64,000 nucleotides of DNA, taken from NCBI RefSeq assembly GCF_033723955.1, contig NZ_CP137555.1, positions 1,578,501 to 1,642,500 of the forward strand, in the 5' to 3' direction. The notes beneath the pieces were generated by a model. It had not been told where the DNA came from. It searched no databases and saw nothing but the letters and a program-made list of their open reading frames with translations. Below are positions 35,491 to 44,127 of the stretch, piece by piece. The translations under genes and the position numbers were made by a program. Each line of letters opens with the position of its first letter. The first letter of the stretch is position 1. This DNA comes from Microbulbifer pacificus (GTDB lineage: Bacteria; Pseudomonadota; Gammaproteobacteria; Pseudomonadales; Cellvibrionaceae).

Positions 35491-36482
35491 AGGTTCACCT
35501 CCCGGCGCCCGCTGACGATCAACCAGAAAAAGAACGGCGCACCGATAAACGCGGTCACCGCGCCGATGCGCAGCTCCTGGGTGCCCACAGTGTTGAGTAC
35601 CAGCACATCCGCCAACTGCAGCAATAGCGCGCCGGCAAGACCACTGGCCCACAGCAAGCGCCCCGGGTCCTGCCCCACCAGCGGTCGCATCAGATGCGGG
35701 ACCACAAGACCGATAAAGCCGATGGTGCCCGCCACCGCCACGGAGCTGCCGACGGCAAACGCGATGCCGAACAGCACCAGCAGCGGATAACGGCGGCCGG
35801 AAAAGCCCAGGGACACGGCGCTGGCTTCACCCAGTGACAGCGCCCGCAGGTAATTGCGGGAAAAGAACAACATGACCGCACCGGAGAGAATAAATGGCAG
35901 CGCCAGCAGCACCTGATCCCAGCTGCGGTTGGCGAGGGAACCCAGCAGCCAGAACACAATCTCCTGCATGGCAAACATGCTCGGGGCGTAGTTCAGTGCC
36001 AGCGCCATCAGCGCCGACAAAAACGCGTTGATCGCCACCCCCGCCAGCACCAAGCGGCTGGCACTGGCGCCGCGCCCGGCCAGCAGCCACACACTGCCCA
36101 CGGACACCAGCGCGCCGAAAATGGCCAGCAGCGGCAGCACCAAACCATTGTTAGACGCGGCGCCGTAATACAACAGCAGGATCGCCGCCAGCGCCGCGCC
36201 GCTGCTCACCCCCAGCAGCGCCGGCTCCGCCAGCGGGTTGCGCAACATGCCCTGCATGGCCGCGCCGCCCATTCCCAGCGCCGCCCCCACCAGTAGCGCG
36301 AGCACCGCCCGCGGCAGGCGCAGCTGCCACAGGATCACCGCATTGCTGTCGTCGCTGCGCCAGCCGCTGGCGAATGCCTGCCACAGGTCCAGCTTTACCG
36401 GACCACTGGCCAGCGCCGCCAGCAGCGCCAGCGGCAGTGCGGCTACGAGAAGCAGCAGGATTAATTTATGGCCGTTGGACAA
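35487..36482 (-). CDS. btuC: Cobalamin ABC importer permease BtuC
   Basis: 331 residues if started at TTG 36482, which has AGAGAG six bases upstream; an ATG at 36518 is possible and would add 12 residues. FecCD-family permease (PF01032) with about ten hydrophobic segments. Typical motifs are RLPRAVLALLVGAALGMGGAAMQGMLRNPLAEPALLG and, near the C-terminus, GTIGFIGLVVPHLMRPLVGQD. Overlaps btuF by 17 bases and btuD by 4, so the three genes are translationally coupled. Located in the inner membrane. Confidence 0.92.
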   Translation of the reverse strand: MSNGHKLILLLLVAALPLALLAALASGPVKLDLWQAFASGWRSDDSNAVILWQLRLPRAVLALLVGAALGMGGAAMQGMLRNPLAEPALLGVSSGAALAAILLLYYGAASNNGLVLPLLAIFGALVSVGSVWLLAGRGASASRLVLAGVAINAFLSALMALALNYAPSMFAMQEIVFWLLGSLANRSWDQVLLALPFILSGAVMLFFSRNYLRALSLGEASAVSLGFSGRRYPLLVLFGIAFAVGSSVAVAGTIGFIGLVVPHLMRPLVGQDPGRLLWASGLAGALLLQLADVLVLNTVGTQELRIGAVTAFIGAPFFFWLIVSGRREVNL

Positions 36483-37293
36483 GTTCCACTCTCTTTTGCT
36501 GTAACTGCTCGAGCACATCCACCGCCGCCAGCGCCGGGCAATATCCCAGAGCCTCCGGCAGGCGGTAACTGCGACCGCTGTCGATATAACGCTTCAGCAC
36601 CGGGTGACGCTCGGCGAGATGGGCAATGGCAAAATCCTGTGCACCGCCGTAAAACACCAGCAGATCCGGTTCCAGTGCAATCACCTGCTCCAGGCTCACC
36701 CGCCCCAGTTGCTGGATGCCCTGCTGCGCCGCCAGATTGCTAAATCCCGCGCGGGTCAGCAGCTGGTGCTCCAGCATACCGCTGCCGTAAGTGATGTTGT
36801 TGGCGGACAGGATCAACGCCGTTGGATTCTCCGTTGTATCGGATTGCGGGTACTTCTCCAGCAGTGCGGACAACTGTTGTTTCTGCGCGAGCAACTGGGG
36901 CAGCGGCCCCAGAGTCTGCTCCAGCGCGTCCAGCTGGGTCTGCAATTGCTCCAGGCTGTAGGCATCGGGAATGCGCACGACGTTAAAGCCCAGCTGTTCC
37001 AACCGCGCTGCGGCGCGCTGCGCGCCAAACTGTCCGGTGAGTACCAGGTCGGGCTTCAGTGGCAGTAGCTCTTCTGCCTGGGCGCGGTTCAGGTAAATGT
37101 GTTCAGGCACTGGCGCGCGACGATATGGCGGCTGGCCCGAAAGCCAGGTGACGGAGACAATGTCTTTCGGCGGAACCCAACTCAGAAGTATCTGGTCGAG
37201 GCATAAATTCAGCGACGCCACCCGCGACTTGGCAAACGCCCCGGGGCAAAGTGCAAGGAGAATCAACAACAGGCTGCGAGACATAATCGTCAT
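36466..37293 (-). CDS. btuF: Cobalamin-binding periplasmic protein BtuF
   Basis: 275 residues of the type III (helical-backbone) solute-binding family. Signal peptide of about 23 residues (MTIMSRSLLLILLALCPGAFA) followed by RVASLNLCLDQILLSWV, as in BtuF/FepB proteins. Delivers cobalamin to BtuCD. The ATG at 37293 has GGGAGG about 11 bases upstream; a second ATG at 37284 is an alternative. Assignment to cobalamin rather than haem or siderophore rests on linkage to btuB, cobO and the riboswitch. No riboswitch is visible directly upstream of btuF. Confidence 0.88.
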   Translation of the reverse strand: MTIMSRSLLLILLALCPGAFAKSRVASLNLCLDQILLSWVPPKDIVSVTWLSGQPPYRRAPVPEHIYLNRAQAEELLPLKPDLVLTGQFGAQRAAARLEQLGFNVVRIPDAYSLEQLQTQLDALEQTLGPLPQLLAQKQQLSALLEKYPQSDTTENPTALILSANNITYGSGMLEHQLLTRAGFSNLAAQQGIQQLGRVSLEQVIALEPDLLVFYGGAQDFAIAHLAERHPVLKRYIDSGRSYRLPEALGYCPALAAVDVLEQLQQKRVELVQRP

Positions 37294-37475
37294 ACTTCGT
37301 TGCGCCTCCCTATGTTGGTTGTCCGTGTAATATTCCCCCGGCCAGGCCGGCCGCTGCGCCCAAACGGGGCTCACTGGTCACAACTTTTACACTGGCGCTG
37401 CATCCAAATCCTCCGGCGGATGCATCATACCGGCAGCAATCACTGAATGTGAATGATCACCAATGGAGAAGATTA

Positions 37476-37856
37476 ATGAACGAAGACACTCTCGCGCTGC
37501 TTATTCCCCTCGGCTTTTTCCTGCTCATTGGCATGTCGCTGTGGATGGTGTTGAACTTTCGTGCGAAACGAAACCTGGAAGTACAGCAAACCTTGCGCCT
37601 GGCACTGGACAAGGGTGTCGAGCTCCCGCCCAAACTGATTGAGCAGCTCGGAGCCAGCCAGCGCCACCCGCAACAGGATATGCGGCGCGGCATCGTCTGG
37701 ATGGCTTGCGCATTGGGCATGGCCTTGCTCGGTTTCTTTGTCCCGGATCCCAGTAACCAGGCTTTTTTGGCAATGCTTGGGGTCGCAGCAATACCATTCA
37801 GTATCGGTCTCGCCTATTTGGCCATGTATCACTTTTCCAAACCGCAGCCCGCCTGA
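37476..37856 (+). CDS. Small two-helix membrane protein (DUF6249-like)
   Basis: 126 residues. One membrane segment near the N-terminus (about 6-26), a soluble middle with ALDKGVELPPKLIEQLG (a motif I associate with DUF6249 proteins), then two hydrophobic segments near 72-88 and 97-117. The ATG at 37476 follows GGAGAA. No function known. In other proteobacteria such proteins often follow sigma factor or anti-sigma genes, but none is visible here. Confidence 0.7.
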   Translation: MNEDTLALLIPLGFFLLIGMSLWMVLNFRAKRNLEVQQTLRLALDKGVELPPKLIEQLGASQRHPQQDMRRGIVWMACALGMALLGFFVPDPSNQAFLAMLGVAAIPFSIGLAYLAMYHFSKPQPA

Positions 37857-37892
37857 GCATGGAGCACGGATCACAGGAAGTAGTGACAACGA

Positions 37893-39287
37893 TCAGCTCA
37901 TATCCAGCGCACTGAGCGCTTCCGCCAGCGTCTTCACCGCCACCATTTCCATGCCCGGCACATCGTTTTTCAGACGGTTGGCGGCGGGCACGATGGCCTT
38001 GCGGAAGCCGTGTTTGGCGGCTTCCCGCAAACGCTCCTGGCCGGACGGCACCGGGCGGATTTCACCGGCCAGTCCCACTTCACCGAAGATCATCAGATCA
38101 CGCGCCAACGGCCGGTTGCGGAAGCTGGACACCACTGCCATCAGCAGGGTGAGGTCGGCACTGGTTTCCACCACCTTCACGCCGCCCACCACATTGATGA
38201 ACACATCCTGGTCACCGACCAGCACACCGCCGTGGCGGTGGAGTACCGCCAGCAGCATGTTCAGACGGTTCTGGTCCAGCCCCACCGCCACCCGGCGCGG
38301 GTTGCCAAGGCTGCTGTCGTCCACCAGCGCCTGTAGTTCCACCAGCAGCGGGCGCGTGCCCTCCCACACCGACGTCACCACCGAGCCCGCGGCAATCTCG
38401 TCCGCGCGCTGCAGGAAGATCGCGGAGGGGTTGGCCACTTCCTTCAGGCCCTGTTCGGTCATCGCGAACACCCCCAGCTCGTTCACCGCGCCAAAGCGGT
38501 TTTTGTGTGCGCGCAAAGTGCGGAAGCGGGAATCGTGGGTACCCTCGAGCATGATGGAGCAGTCGATGATGTGCTCGAGCACCTTGGGGCCGGCGAGGGT
38601 GCCGTCCTTGGTGACGTGGCCCACCAGAATCAGCGCGGTGCCGGTTTGCTTGGCGAAGCGGGTGAGGTAGGCGGCGCTCTCGCGCACCTGTGCCACCGAG
38701 CCCGGTGCGGACTGCACCTCGGCCATGTGCATCACCTGGATCGAGTCCACCACCATCACCCTGGGTTTGACTTCGCCGGCGGTGAGACAGATCTGCTCCA
38801 CATTGGTCTCCGACAGCATCTGCAGGTGATCTGCGGGCAGACCCAGGCGTTTGGCCCGCATCGCCACCTGCTGCAGGGATTCTTCACCGGTCACATAGAG
38901 CGCCGGCAGTTTTTGCGAGAGGTGACACAGGGTTTGCAGTAGCACGGTGGATTTACCGGCGCCGGGATGGCCGCCAATCAGCACCACCGAACCCGGCACC
39001 AGGCCGCCGCCCAGCACGCGGTCCAGCTCACTGGCGTTGGTGGCAATACGGGGCAGCTCGCTGAGGTCGATCTCGGAAAGCTTTTGCACCTTGCCCTGCC
39101 CTGCGGCGCCGGCATAGCCGGACTGGGACGCGGTAAAGTTCGCCGCGCGGCTGTCGGTGTGTGCGGGGCCGAGGCGCACTTCACTCAGGCTGTTCCACGC
39201 CCCACAGGCGCCGCACTGCCCCGCCCATTTGCTGTAATCGGCGCCGCACTCGTTGCAGACAAAGGCAGTTTTGGATTTCTTGGACAA
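37893..39287 (-). CDS. radA: DNA repair protein RadA
   Basis: 464 residues. RecA-related branch-migration ATPase that helps process recombination intermediates. N-terminal C4 zinc finger CNECGADYSKWAGQCGACGAW (Cys 11, 14, 25, 28). Walker A GGHPGAGKST, the RadA-specific KNRFG motif (HKNRFGAVNELG), and a C-terminal Lon-like domain. The start is taken as TTG 39287, because AAGGGG lies 6 bases upstream and the resulting N-terminus aligns with E. coli RadA (460 residues); TTG at 39311 is an alternative. Confidence 0.95.
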   Translation of the reverse strand: MSKKSKTAFVCNECGADYSKWAGQCGACGAWNSLSEVRLGPAHTDSRAANFTASQSGYAGAAGQGKVQKLSEIDLSELPRIATNASELDRVLGGGLVPGSVVLIGGHPGAGKSTVLLQTLCHLSQKLPALYVTGEESLQQVAMRAKRLGLPADHLQMLSETNVEQICLTAGEVKPRVMVVDSIQVMHMAEVQSAPGSVAQVRESAAYLTRFAKQTGTALILVGHVTKDGTLAGPKVLEHIIDCSIMLEGTHDSRFRTLRAHKNRFGAVNELGVFAMTEQGLKEVANPSAIFLQRADEIAAGSVVTSVWEGTRPLLVELQALVDDSSLGNPRRVAVGLDQNRLNMLLAVLHRHGGVLVGDQDVFINVVGGVKVVETSADLTLLMAVVSSFRNRPLARDLMIFGEVGLAGEIRPVPSGQERLREAAKHGFRKAIVPAANRLKNDVPGMEMVAVKTLAEALSALDMS

Positions 39288-39505
39288 GGCTTTCCCCTTC
39301 CGGGCCTTCAAATTGAGAGGATGTCGCGACAGGCGAAATTACAAGCAGCATCCTGCGAAGGCGCTGAGTGTACCCCCACGAGGTCCTCAGCCAAAACCCG
39401 CCGAATTAGAAAGGGGACATCTACCTAGTCACCGGCTGGTTATGCGGTGGCAACAGCGGCCTGCAACACTTAGCATTGTTGAACCTTCCCGATTAGTTTG
39501 TGCCG

Positions 39506-40231
39506 ATGACACTTCCCGCAGTCTGGCTGCTTCGCAGCGACACCATTCCACCAGACAGTCCAGAGGCCCGGCATCTCGCCGCCCTGCTGTCCGTCGAAGA
39601 ACTCCAGCGCCGTGAGACTTACCGCAGCGCAGAGGCCCAGCATCAATTTCTTTTGAGTCGGGTGCTGCTGCGCAGCGTGCTCGGAAAAATCAGCGGCCGG
39701 TCGCCGGAAAGTCTCAGGTTTGACCGCCTGCCCAGTGGCAAGCCGCTGTTGGCGGACTTCCCGGAACTGCACTTCAGCCTAAGTCACAGCGGGCAATGGC
39801 TTGCGCTGGCGGTATCCTGCGAGGCACCCATCGGCATCGATATTGAACAACCCAGCAAACCGCGGGACTTTCTGCGTATCGCCCGTCACTACTTCCACCC
39901 CGAGGAATGTGCGCTGCTGGAATCGCCGCCCCTTGAGCTGATGCCCATGCACTTCTACCGCCTGTGGACCATGAAAGAGGCGTTCTTCAAGGCGCGGGGT
40001 ACCGGGATTTCGGAGGGGCTGGGACGGATTAATCTGGCCGAATTCCACCTCGGGCGGGGCGTGGCATTCGACAAGGACCTGCCGGATACCCACGATTCCT
40101 GGCAATTCTATTACTCAATGCACCCGCAGCCAGACACCACCCAATTGCATCTGGCCCTGGCCAGCACCGACCCGGCCGTCGGGGAGCTGCCTGCGGAGAG
40201 TATTCGCAGAGGTTTTGACTGGTCATCTTGA
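39506..40231 (+). CDS. 4'-phosphopantetheinyl transferase (Sfp/AcpT type)
   Basis: 241 residues. Transfers phosphopantetheine from CoA to carrier proteins. The two ACPS motifs are present: FSLSHSGQWLALAVS followed by PIGIDIEQ (Mg-binding Asp, about residues 91-116), and FYRLWTMKEAFFKARGTGI (about 150-168). The length fits the two-domain Sfp type used for secondary metabolites or a second fatty-acid system. The ATG at 39506 is used. No carrier-protein, NRPS or PKS gene is in the window. Confidence 0.9.
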   Translation: MTLPAVWLLRSDTIPPDSPEARHLAALLSVEELQRRETYRSAEAQHQFLLSRVLLRSVLGKISGRSPESLRFDRLPSGKPLLADFPELHFSLSHSGQWLALAVSCEAPIGIDIEQPSKPRDFLRIARHYFHPEECALLESPPLELMPMHFYRLWTMKEAFFKARGTGISEGLGRINLAEFHLGRGVAFDKDLPDTHDSWQFYYSMHPQPDTTQLHLALASTDPAVGELPAESIRRGFDWSS

Positions 40232-40307
40232 GACATTCACGGTCTGCGCCAATACACTGCAGCAGTTCTAGATTTCCCAGTGCTCAGTGATCGGTACAAG
40301 AAAGATA

Positions 40308-41039
40308 ATGAAACCCGCTTCTCTCTCCAGAAAGGTCCACAAGTGGCTGTTTCTGTTTGTCGGTATCCAGGCCCTGTTGTGGACCCTGAGTGGCGTCTAC
40401 ATGGTGGTCATGGACCTGGACTTCATCCATGGCGATCACCTGGTCCAGAACCTGCGCGAGCCACTGCCGGCAGACCGGGGTCAACTCACCCCCACCGCAG
40501 AACTGCTCGAACGCTTTCAGGGCGTGAAGTCGATCCGGCTCAAGGCACTGCAGACTGTCCCCCACTATGTGATTCACACCGATGACGGCGCACACCTGAT
40601 CGATGCCCGCAGCGGCAGCAAGGTGTCCCCCATCGACGGCGATCGCGCCCGCGCACTAGCGGAACACTACTACGCCGGCAGCCTGCCGGCATCTTCGGTC
40701 GTACTGATTGCAGAAAATCCGCCCCCAGAGATAGGCGCGCGAGCCCTGCCCCTGTGGCGGGTCAACTTTGACGACCGCTACGGCACCAGCTTTTACATCG
40801 ACCCGAATACCGGTGCGCTCGCCACCCGCCGCCACAATTACTGGCGCGCCTTCGATTTCTTCTGGATGCTGCACATCATGGATTACGAGGAGCGCGAGAA
40901 TATCCACAATCCGCTGCTGCTGACCGTGACCATCGTCAGCCTCACCGGGGTTCTCGCCGGCCTGATCCTGCTCTTCTACAGCTTCGGCCGCAGGAACAAA
41001 ACCGCCAGTACCACGGCGGCGGCAGGAGGTGCGCTATGA
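40308..41039 (+). CDS. PepSY-domain membrane protein
   Basis: 243 residues. Membrane segment near 12-35 (WLFLFVGIQALLWTLSGVYMVV), a periplasmic PepSY-like region with a C-terminal YGTSFYIDPNTGALATRRHNYWR, then FDFFWMLHIMDYEER and a second membrane segment near 200-225. Paralogous to the N-terminal third of the next gene. Its stop overlaps the next start (ATGA), so the two are coupled and probably form one membrane complex. PepSY proteins of this form accompany membrane reductases; the exact role is not known. Confidence 0.82.
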   Translation: MKPASLSRKVHKWLFLFVGIQALLWTLSGVYMVVMDLDFIHGDHLVQNLREPLPADRGQLTPTAELLERFQGVKSIRLKALQTVPHYVIHTDDGAHLIDARSGSKVSPIDGDRARALAEHYYAGSLPASSVVLIAENPPPEIGARALPLWRVNFDDRYGTSFYIDPNTGALATRRHNYWRAFDFFWMLHIMDYEERENIHNPLLLTVTIVSLTGVLAGLILLFYSFGRRNKTASTTAAAGGAL

Positions 41040-42898
41040 ATTTCATCAAGATGGCGCACAAATGGCTGAGCCTCGTCATCGGTGTGCAGCTGGCACTGTG
41101 GCTGGCCAGCGGCCTCGCGTTCGCGCTGCTCGATTCCAATATCGTCAGCGGTCGCCATCTGGTGGAGCGCCAGCAGGCCGTGCCGATTCCCGGCAGCGAG
41201 CCGCTGGTATCTCATGGGGAGATTGCCCGGCACTATAGCGGCAGTACGATTTTCGATATCCGCCTGCAACCGGGGTTCGACCACCCGGTATACCGGGTGC
41301 AGACAGCGGAAGGGGTGGAATTGCGTGACGCGCTCAACGGCGATCCCTTGGTGATTGACGCCGCCATGGCAGTGGCCATCGCCGCGCGGGATTACGCTGG
41401 AGACGACAGCCTGATCGGCACCCCGACGCGCCTGCCACAGCCGAATTTGGAGTCCCGTGGTCACCCGGGGCCACTGTGGCGGGTCGACATCGCCGATGAT
41501 TACGGCACCAGCCTGTATATCTCGGCCGAGGACGGTCGTGTGCTCGAGCGCCGCAACGATACCTGGCGGCTGTTCGATATCTTCTGGATGCTGCACATCA
41601 TGGACTACACCGAGCGCCAGGATTTCAACAATCCGTTTGTTGTGGCCTTCGGTATCGGCGCCCTGCTGCTGTCCCTGTCCGGTTTTGTAATGCTGCTTAC
41701 CAGCTTTACCCGTCAGGAGTTCAATCTTGTTGCCAAGCTGCGCCGCAGCAAGGTGGTCGTGACGCTGCTCGACCCGGCGTCGACACCGGTGCAGGAGCTG
41801 GCGCTCGCCAATGGCGTCACCCTTTTCGACGGACTCGCCGCCAACGGTATCCAGCTGCCCTCCAACTGTGGTGGCGGCGGCAGCTGTGGCCTCTGCCAGG
41901 TGCAGCTGTCACCGGATGCGCCGATCAGCAACAGTGAGAGAGCCCAGCTTTCTGCCGGCGAGCTGGCATCCGGCATGCGCCTCGCCTGCCAGCAGCGCGC
42001 GACCGCGGCTACCCAACTGATACTCGACCAAAGCGTGCTGCAGGCCGACGCCTATACCGCCGAGGTTCTGGAAACGCGCTTTGTGACCCCGTTCATCAAG
42101 GAAATCTGGCTGGCCCCCCGGGGCCGCCGCCCGTTCGCGTTCCTCGCCGGTGGCTTCGTGCAGGTGGAAGTGCCCCCGCACACGCTGCGTCTGGCCGAGA
42201 CTCCGGTGGAAGAGCGCTTCCGCGGTGACTGGCAGCCCTGGCTCGACGCCGGTGGGGCCAATCATCACCAGGCCCTGCGCCGCTCCTACTCCATGGCCAA
42301 CGCGCCGGGAGAGTCCTCTTCCGCCGACGGTGCAGAAACCATCCTGCTGAATGTGCGTATCCAGCCACCCCCCGCGGGCAGCAATACACTGCCGGCGGGC
42401 GCCGGTTCCAGCTACATGTTTAGCCTGCAGCCCGGTGACCAGGTACAACTGCGCGGCCCCTTCGGCAGCTTCCGGGTACAGGACAGTGAGCGCGAGATCA
42501 TCCTGATCGGTGGCGGTGCCGGCATGGCACCACTGCGCTCGATGATCATCGACCAGCTGTGCAACTGCGGCACCCAGCGACCGATACATTTCTGGTATGG
42601 CGCGCGCAACCTGCGGGAAGTGTTTTACGCGGATGCGTTTGATGCGCTGGCGCGGACCCTCGAGAATTTCCACTGGCAGCTCGGATTGTCCGAGCCGCGC
42701 GCGGAAGACCAGTGGCAGGGTGCCACCGGCTATATCAGCGATATCGCCGCCGACACCTACCTGCGCCAGCATCCAGACCTGGGCAACTGCGAGTTCTACC
42801 TGTGCGGCCCGCCCACCATGCTGCGAGCGACGATCGCCATGCTCACCGGGCTCGGCGTGCGCGAGGAGCAAATCGCGTTTGACGATTTTGGTAGCTGA
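41036..42898 (+). CDS. PepSY - [2Fe-2S] ferredoxin - FAD/NAD reductase fusion (NqrF-like)
   Basis: 620 residues. Residues 1-225 repeat the PepSY membrane module of the upstream gene, including a nearly identical FDIFWMLHIMDYTER. Residues 240-330 are a plant-type ferredoxin domain with Cys278, Cys284, Cys287 and Cys318. Residues 335-460 bind FAD (RRSYSMAN, 415-422). Residues 485-620 bind NAD(P)H (IGGGAGMAPLRS; CGPPTM). The reductase half resembles NqrF, but here it is anchored by PepSY helices rather than the single NqrF helix. Predicted to pass electrons from NADH toward or across the membrane. Possible acceptors, such as ferric or cupric ions, are inference. Confidence 0.88.
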   Translation: MNFIKMAHKWLSLVIGVQLALWLASGLAFALLDSNIVSGRHLVERQQAVPIPGSEPLVSHGEIARHYSGSTIFDIRLQPGFDHPVYRVQTAEGVELRDALNGDPLVIDAAMAVAIAARDYAGDDSLIGTPTRLPQPNLESRGHPGPLWRVDIADDYGTSLYISAEDGRVLERRNDTWRLFDIFWMLHIMDYTERQDFNNPFVVAFGIGALLLSLSGFVMLLTSFTRQEFNLVAKLRRSKVVVTLLDPASTPVQELALANGVTLFDGLAANGIQLPSNCGGGGSCGLCQVQLSPDAPISNSERAQLSAGELASGMRLACQQRATAATQLILDQSVLQADAYTAEVLETRFVTPFIKEIWLAPRGRRPFAFLAGGFVQVEVPPHTLRLAETPVEERFRGDWQPWLDAGGANHHQALRRSYSMANAPGESSSADGAETILLNVRIQPPPAGSNTLPAGAGSSYMFSLQPGDQVQLRGPFGSFRVQDSEREIILIGGGAGMAPLRSMIIDQLCNCGTQRPIHFWYGARNLREVFYADAFDALARTLENFHWQLGLSEPRAEDQWQGATGYISDIAADTYLRQHPDLGNCEFYLCGPPTMLRATIAMLTGLGVREEQIAFDDFGS

Positions 42899-42921
42899 TA
42901 CCGATTAACGTCTGGAACAGT

Positions 42922-42946
42922 GCTGTCGACTTGCCAAGTCGACAGC
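42922..42946 (+). terminator. Hairpin after the reductase fusion
   Basis: Perfect 11-bp stem GCTGTCGACTT / AAGTCGACAGC with loop GCC, 24 bases after the stop codon. No T-tract. Confidence 0.55.
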
Positions 42947-42986
42947 CAGCCCCTAACCTTCGACATCCATTTGAATATTGGCTGAC

Positions 42987-43427
42987 ATGCAGAAATTCAT
43001 CGCACGGTTCATGGCAATCATTCTGTTGCTGTCTGTCTTCGGACAGGTGGCAGCACAGCCGTGCGCGGACATGCATGCTCCCGCGGCCATGAATATGGCG
43101 GCCGAACCACTGGCTGCCGAGCCACATCACGGGCACACTGCCGAGCACGCCAGTGCTGGCAGTGCGCCGATGCCAGCCAACCACTGCGGCGATATGGCCT
43201 CTCCGCAGAAGGCGAAAGCCGACGCGCACTGCGCCGACATGTCCACGTCCACCAGCGATGACTGCGGCCAGGCCTGCACCTGCTGCCCAAGCCATTGTGC
43301 AACGGTATTGCCGCCCGCAGAGTCCACCGGGATCGCCCTGCCACGTACAACACACCCCATGACCTATACGGCGCTCGCCTCGTCCGCCGAGCCCGAGTCC
43401 GCCATCAAACCACCCAGGTCTGCCTGA
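42987..43427 (+). CDS. CopL-like periplasmic Cys/His/Met-rich protein
   Basis: 146 residues. Signal peptide of about 22 residues (MQKFIARFMAIILLLSVFGQVAAQ) followed by a region dense in metal ligands: several Met-His clusters and DDCGQACTCCPSHCA. Order and composition match CopL family proteins, which sit immediately upstream of copAB in Xanthomonas and are needed for copper-induced expression. Here too it is first in a series running to DUF411, CopA and CopB. The ATG at 42987 begins the signal peptide. Confidence 0.7.
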   Translation: MQKFIARFMAIILLLSVFGQVAAQPCADMHAPAAMNMAAEPLAAEPHHGHTAEHASAGSAPMPANHCGDMASPQKAKADAHCADMSTSTSDDCGQACTCCPSHCATVLPPAESTGIALPRTTHPMTYTALASSAEPESAIKPPRSA

Positions 43428-43583
43428 CCCGGGTAACCCGCGCCCCAGCTGGCGCGTTAATCCCCTCATAAATACTGCCAACTAGCGAGAGCACGCTGCT
43501 TCGCGGTTTTTGGCCCGCCCGCAGCCATGTTCCCGGAACCCGGCTGCACACCCGATACGAACAGAACACATCGAGAAAAACTT

Positions 43584-44120
43584 ATGAAACGGAATGTCTT
43601 TCTCGGCAGCCTCGCGATTGCCGTACTGATGACCCTGACCGCCTGTGCCAAGGCCGATCACGACCACGCGACTGACGACGATAACGGCCAGGCGGCGACG
43701 GTAAGCGCTCCGGCAGCGAGCGCCTCTGCCCTGACCACTTACAAGAGTGCCGCCTGCGGCTGCTGCAAACTGTGGGTTGAGCACGCCGGCAAACACGGTT
43801 TCGACGTCGACGCCCAGAATGTCGACGACCTGAATGCGGTGAAGGAAAAGTACCGCATAGCCCCTGAGTTCCAGTCCTGCCACACCAGCGTGTCGCCGAG
43901 CGGCTATGTTTTCGAGGGACACGTCCCGGCAAAACTGATCCGCCAGTTCCTGCAGAACCCGCCTGCCGGCGCGCGCGGCCTCGCGGTACCTGCAATGCCT
44001 CTCGGCAGCCCGGGAATGGAAGTCGGCGACCGCTTCACCCCGTACAAAGTGCTGCTGCTGCACAACGACGGCAGCACCTCCGTCTATGCCAGCATCGATC
44101 ATTTAGAACATCAGCACTGA
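43584..44120 (+). CDS. DUF411 copper-associated lipoprotein
   Basis: 178 residues. Lipobox LTAC (lipid Cys21), a His/Asp-rich spacer, then the DUF411 domain beginning TTYKSAACGCCKLWVEHAGKHGF with Cys58, Cys60 and Cys61 as probable copper ligands, and PEFQSCHTSVSPSGYVFEGHVPA further on. DUF411 proteins are typically linked to copper resistance genes and are thought to bind copper in the periplasm. The ATG at 43584 is chosen because the lipoprotein signal starts there. Seven bases separate it from copA. Confidence 0.85.
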   Translation: MKRNVFLGSLAIAVLMTLTACAKADHDHATDDDNGQAATVSAPAASASALTTYKSAACGCCKLWVEHAGKHGFDVDAQNVDDLNAVKEKYRIAPEFQSCHTSVSPSGYVFEGHVPAKLIRQFLQNPPAGARGLAVPAMPLGSPGMEVGDRFTPYKVLLLHNDGSTSVYASIDHLEHQH

Positions 44121-44127
44121 GGTACCC

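Noticed and set aside
37294-37440. Second cobalamin riboswitch upstream of btuF
   Set aside because: The minus strand shows no GCTGCCCCCGCAAC-like core and no ordered B12 elements; only local GC-rich hairpins.
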